Assembly: GCA_007120485.1 (NCBI GenBank)
Contig: SKNP01000328.1
Span: forward strand, 1 to 9,034
Length of the DNA stretch: 9,034 nt
Reading direction: 5' to 3'
Source: Nitriliruptoraceae bacterium
Lineage (GTDB): Bacteria; Actinomycetota; Nitriliruptoria; Nitriliruptorales; Nitriliruptoraceae
Part shown: positions 6,695 through 9,034 of the stretch, piece by piece
Layout: each line of letters opens with the position of its first letter
Numbering within the stretch: position 1 is the first letter of the stretch
Made by a program: the position numbers and the translations under genes
The notes under the pieces: generated by a model
Told to the model about the DNA's origin: nothing
What the model saw: the letters and a program-made list of their open reading frames with translations, nothing else
The model's database searches: none

Positions 6695-7411
6695 TCAACG
6701 TCGCTCGGCCCAGAGCTGTTCCGCCCGCTTGAACTCGTCGTAGCTACGTGGGCCGTTGCGGCGGAGCCGGTCGTAGAAGGCCTCGCGGTCGACGTCGCGG
6801 TACTCGATCTGTTCGCTCAGGTAGGGAGCGACCGACCCGGACGGGGGGCGGCGCTGCCGGCCCCGCTCGTGGCGTTCGAGGAACGCCTCCACGTTGGCGG
6901 CGGACGTCCAATCGGCGCGGTAGAGCACCTTCCCGCCGCGGCCGATCACCCAGGTCATGTTCGGCATCGACCCGTACGCCCGGTGGGTGGTGCCGACGAG
7001 GTCGTCGACCAGGATCGGACGCCGGATCCCGATCTCGTCCCGGAGCAGCGCCGCGTTGGCGAGCTTGACGTCGAACGAGGTGTGGTGGCCGACGTGCTCG
7101 CCCGGATGAGCTTCGCGCGTGTACACGAAGTACCAGGCGACGTCCGGGTGGCGGTCAGCCGCCGCGTCGAGCAGAGGACCCTCTGCTGAACAGTACGGTC
7201 AGGTGAACGATCCGAACTCGACCACCACGGTGCGGCGCTTCCAGATCGATGACAGCGCGACCTCGGTGCCGTCGTCGAGGGCGGTGCCCAGGATGTCCGG
7301 GGCCAGCTCACCGGCGTGGAGGTGGTCCGGCCACGCGGCGAACTCGCGCTGCTCGTGGCCGCCGTCGACGTAGCCGTCGAACGTCGCGTAGTTGTAGGTC
7401 GTCGCGTCCAC
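6695..7411 (-). CDS. Iodothyronine-deiodinase-like thioredoxin-fold selenoprotein, Sec71 at in-frame TGA
   Basis: The product is 238 residues when the TGA at 7199-7201 is read as selenocysteine. Residues 33-56 are redoxin-like (AGELAPDILGTALDDGTEVALS), followed by strand VVVEFGSFT-U71-PYC74. This matches the deiodinase active site (FGSCT-U-P), but the cysteine three residues on makes a thioredoxin-like U-x-x-C pair that vertebrate deiodinases lack. FVYTREAH (95-102) matches the deiodinase segment containing the catalytic Glu and His (EEAH), at nearly the same distance from Sec. Further matches are PILVDDLVGTTHRAYGSMPN and the strand GKVLYRADW. The last 50 or so residues are a charged extension I do not recognise. 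In animals the family removes iodide from thyroid hormones by two-electron reduction; bacterial members have no settled substrate. No signal peptide is seen, so it is likely cytosolic. The GTG start has GGGAG 5 nt upstream. It is first in an operon with the GrdB-like selenoprotein. Confidence 0.9.
7170..7187 (-). promoter_or_regulatory. Bacterial SECIS-type hairpin for Sec71
   Basis: AGCAGAGG and CCTCTGCT are perfectly complementary (up to 8 bp) around GU, or 7 bp around a GGUC loop. The stem begins 11 nt after the TGA, and the GU lies at nucleotides 23-24 counting from the T of TGA. That is the same position as the SelB-contacting GU in the E. coli fdhF SECIS as I recall it. Such a perfect hairpin inside coding sequence right after an in-frame TGA is strong evidence for recoding. 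Confidence 0.87.
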
Positions 7412-7424
7412 CGGATCTCCCGTC

Positions 7425-7434
7425 GTGACGTCAC
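7425..7434. promoter_or_regulatory. Perfect 10-bp palindrome in the leader of the selenoprotein operon
   Basis: GTGACGTCAC is a perfect inverted repeat just upstream of the ribosome binding site of the deiodinase-like gene, 14 nt before its GTG. It could be an operator whose occupancy blocks transcription or initiation. No regulator can be named. Confidence 0.3.
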
Positions 7435-7445
7435 CCCGCCGGTTG

Positions 7446-7459
7446 GAGCCTACGGGCTC
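7446..7459. repeat. Short stem-loop between the deaminase and selenoprotein genes
   Basis: GAGCC and GGCTC form a 5-bp stem around TACG. It lies 71 nt past the deaminase stop. There is no T-run on either side, so it is at best a weak pause or terminator element. Confidence 0.2.
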
Positions 7460-7465
7460 GGTGCT

Positions 7466-7512
7466 CGATCGGTCCGCCGCGGTTCGCCCGCGGTGACGAT
7501 CGGCCGCCGCGG
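7466..7512. repeat. Pair of 16/17-bp direct repeats upstream of the selenoprotein operon
   Basis: CGATCGGTCCGCCGCGG (7466-7482) recurs as CGATCGGCCGCCGCGG (7497-7512). The two differ by one missing T and are spaced 31 bp start to start, about three helical turns. Each contains the palindromes CGATCG and CCGCGG. They lie in the 118-nt gap between the deaminase stop and the deiodinase-like gene and could be tandem sites for a regulator of the selenoprotein operon. The intervening CCGCGG copies could also fold as hairpins, so a processing or termination role is an alternative. Confidence 0.4.
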
Positions 7513-7529
7513 ATCCCCGTCGCGAGGCG

Positions 7530-8822
7530 TCAGCTCCGCAGGCGCTTGGCGCGTTGGCCGAGTTCGGCCCGGGCCGCAGGCAGGTCCAGACCCAACACCT
7601 CGCCGTCGCGCACGACCGGCACGCCGCCGACGTGCACGTGGCGGGCGCGGCGGTCGGGTCCGAGCACCAGCCCGTCGATCGGGTCGGGCAGGTCGACCAG
7701 GTCCTCGCCGGGCCAGGTCACCAGGTCCGCGCGGGCGCCGACCTCCAGCCGGCCGATGTCGTCGACCCCGAGGCAGGCGGCACCACCGCGCGTGGCGAGG
7801 TCGAGCGCCTCGTGCGAGCTGAGCGCATCGGCCCGCCCCGTGCGTTGCCGGGCGGTGAACAGGGCCTGGCGCAGCTCCGGCAGGAGCGTGCCCTGCTCGT
7901 TGGACGCGACCCCGTCGACCCCCAACCCGACGGGCACGCCGGCGGCGGTGAGGTCGGTGACCCGGCACATCCCGGCTGCCAGACGGGCGTTGCTGGACGG
8001 ACAGTGCGCGACCCCGGCGCCGCTGCGGCCGAGCCGAGCCACCTCGTGGTCATCGAAGTGGATGCCGTGGGCGAACCAGACGTCATCGGCGACCCAGTCG
8101 AGGTCCTCGAGCACCGCGAGCGGCCGCTTGCCGAAACGGGCCAGGCAGTCGGCCTCCTCCTCGCGGGTCTCCGCCAGGTGGGTGTGCAGGCGCAAGCCCC
8201 GGGACCGGGCGAACGCGGCCGATTCGCGCATCAGTTCCGGGCTGACGCTGAACGGGCTACATGGCGCCACGGTGACGTGGATGCGGTCAGCGTCGTGCCA
8301 GCGATCGGCGACCCGCTCGGACGAGGCGAGGATCGCGTCGATGTCCTCGACCACGTTGTCCGGGGGCAGCCCGCCGTCGGCCTCGCCGAGATCCATCGAC
8401 CCGCGGGCCAGGTGCAGACGGATGCCGAGCGTCAGCGCGGTCTCGGCCAGCGCATCGAACACGGTGTCGTCACCCCGGGGGACCAGGTAGTGATGGTCGG
8501 CGGCGGTGGTGCAACCGCTCAACAGCAGGTCCGACAGGCCCACCCGTGCCGCGACGGCGACGTCCTCGACCTCGATCCGGCCCCAGACGGGGTAGAGCGT
8601 GGTCAACCACGTGAACAGGTCGCCGTCGGTCGCCCACCCCCGCGTCAGGTACTGGTAGAGGTGATGGTGGGTGTTGACCAGCCCCGGCGTGATGAGGTCG
8701 CCGTCGACGCGCAGGTCGGTGTCGTCGGCAAGCGAAGGGACCTCGCCGATCGCGACGATGCGGCCGTCGGCGACGGCGACGTCACCGGGCTCGCGGGCAC
8801 CACGGAGGACCAGTCGGCTCAC
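7530..8822 (-). CDS. 8-oxoguanine deaminase (AtzB/TrzN-type amidohydrolase)
   Basis: The 430-residue enzyme is a metal-dependent amidohydrolase. It shows the N-terminal HxH ligands in NTHHHLYQ (His52, His54), LLLSGCTTAADHHYL (100-113), RGSMDLGEADGGLPP (140-154), APCSPFSVS (186-194), HTHLAET with His215 and Glu218, AHGIHF (251-256), CPSSNARLAAGMC (274-286) and the catalytic Asp303 in GLGVDGVASN. This set, especially TLYPVW, SGCTTAADHHYL and the GSMDLGE segment, is what I recall of characterised 8-oxoguanine deaminases (EC 3.5.4.32), which convert 8-oxoguanine to urate plus ammonia. The length fits the family. The GTG start has GGAG 5 nt upstream. The enzyme is cytosolic. It is upstream of the selenoprotein pair on the same strand, separated by a 118-nt gap with repeat elements, so co-transcription is uncertain. 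A related triazine or guanine-type deaminase activity is the main alternative. Confidence 0.92.
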   Translation of the reverse strand: MSRLVLRGAREPGDVAVADGRIVAIGEVPSLADDTDLRVDGDLITPGLVNTHHHLYQYLTRGWATDGDLFTWLTTLYPVWGRIEVEDVAVAARVGLSDLLLSGCTTAADHHYLVPRGDDTVFDALAETALTLGIRLHLARGSMDLGEADGGLPPDNVVEDIDAILASSERVADRWHDADRIHVTVAPCSPFSVSPELMRESAAFARSRGLRLHTHLAETREEEADCLARFGKRPLAVLEDLDWVADDVWFAHGIHFDDHEVARLGRSGAGVAHCPSSNARLAAGMCRVTDLTAAGVPVGLGVDGVASNEQGTLLPELRQALFTARQRTGRADALSSHEALDLATRGGAACLGVDDIGRLEVGARADLVTWPGEDLVDLPDPIDGLVLGPDRRARHVHVGGVPVVRDGEVLGLDLPAARAELGQRAKRLRS

Positions 8823-8935
8823 GGGAACTCCAGGGGTGGGTCGCGGCGGGTCGGACGAGCTTACTGCGCACCCTCACGCCGCCCGCGGAAGGGTTGACAA
8901 TCTGTTGAAGCCGGACGAGGGTCGGCGCTCGACCA
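8823..8935. other. Upstream region of the deaminase gene with an AT-rich island
   Basis: No gene is visible here. The stretch 8894-8909 (TTGACAATCTGTTGAA) is conspicuously AT-rich against the GC-rich background and lies 72-87 bp before the deaminase GTG. It may be a promoter or operator element. I could not pair a convincing -35 and -10 for the deaminase at normal spacing. Confidence 0.3.
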
Positions 8936-9034
8936 GCCGCTGATCCGCCGGACCCGATCCCCGGGGCTGATGCCCCGGACCTGATCCTCGGGGCTGATGC
9001 CCGGGACCCGATCCCCGGGACCCGATCCCCCGGA
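8936..9034. repeat. Tandem array of ~14-bp hairpin-forming repeats, continuing past the right edge
   Basis: Seven consecutive 13-14 bp units are seen, beginning with a degenerate one at 8936-8949. They alternate between GGACCCGATCCCC and GGGGCTGATGCCCC types, giving a 27-bp period, then settle into exact GGGACCCGATCCCC copies at 9003-9016 and 9017-9030. Each unit is itself an inverted repeat with a GAT-containing centre, for example GGGGC-TGAT-GCCCC. The array runs off the window. It could be a noncoding minisatellite-like repeat or a cluster of small hairpins at the end of the next gene. Confidence 0.75.

Noticed and set aside
6692..6700. TGA at 6695-6697 as a further Sec codon
   Set aside because: No comparable hairpin with a GG/GU loop follows and there is no family homology beyond it. 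It is taken as the true stop.
6695..7201. Reading the deiodinase-like pieces as two independent genes, the second starting at GTG 7126
   Set aside because: That GTG is a valine inside a conserved strand (WYFVYTREAH) with no ribosome binding site, and the frame continues through the TGA.
7554..8897. 447-codon plus-strand frame
   Set aside because: It is a shadow of the 8-oxoguanine deaminase gene, whose metal-binding motifs are on the minus strand.
8936..9034. CRISPR array
   Set aside because: Units are 13-14 bp, directly abutting and palindromic, with no unique spacers.

Overview
The window is very GC-rich, densely coded DNA. Codons end mostly in G or C, and six of the nine genes appear to start with GTG. 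The genes are of actinobacterial style (LuxR-type TPR regulator, DUF998 membrane protein, hydrolase-LuxR fusion). This suggests a high-GC actinobacterium or a near relative; the lineage cannot be fixed from the sequence alone. No tRNA, rRNA, CRISPR array, transposase or phage gene was seen.

Left part (1-3689), all on the minus strand. Read in transcription order it holds an alpha/beta hydrolase fused to a LuxR-type DNA-binding domain, a second alpha/beta hydrolase, a small DUF998 membrane protein, and a TPR-type protein that runs off the left edge and is probably the sensor half of a LuxR-family regulator. The last three are close together. A GC-rich palindrome lies between the two hydrolases.

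Middle (3841-5695). A nucleoside phosphorylase (minus) and a nucleoside hydrolase (plus) diverge from a shared 148-bp promoter region. That region carries two copies of a TNGTCNGACNA sequence, the form bound by FadR-type GntR regulators.

Right part (5689-8822), all on the minus strand. This is the most interesting section. Two adjacent genes are each interrupted by one in-frame TGA that should be read as selenocysteine. The first is an iodothyronine-deiodinase-like redoxin (FGSFT-U-PYC) and the second, 28 nt downstream, is a GrdB/PrdB-like reductase subunit (VAT-U-PVC). Each TGA is followed at the right distance by a stem of at least 7 bp capped by a GGUC loop, as expected for a bacterial SECIS element. 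Simple ORF calling would split each gene into two false pieces. Upstream on the same strand is a clear 8-oxoguanine deaminase of the AtzB/TrzN amidohydrolase family.

Taken together, 4600-8822 looks like a module for breaking down purine nucleosides and oxidised guanine, joined to an uncharacterised pair of selenoenzymes. The joint function is inference. The two Sec codons and their hairpins are directly visible. The right edge (8936-9034) is a tandem array of about 14-bp hairpin-forming units that continues beyond the window.
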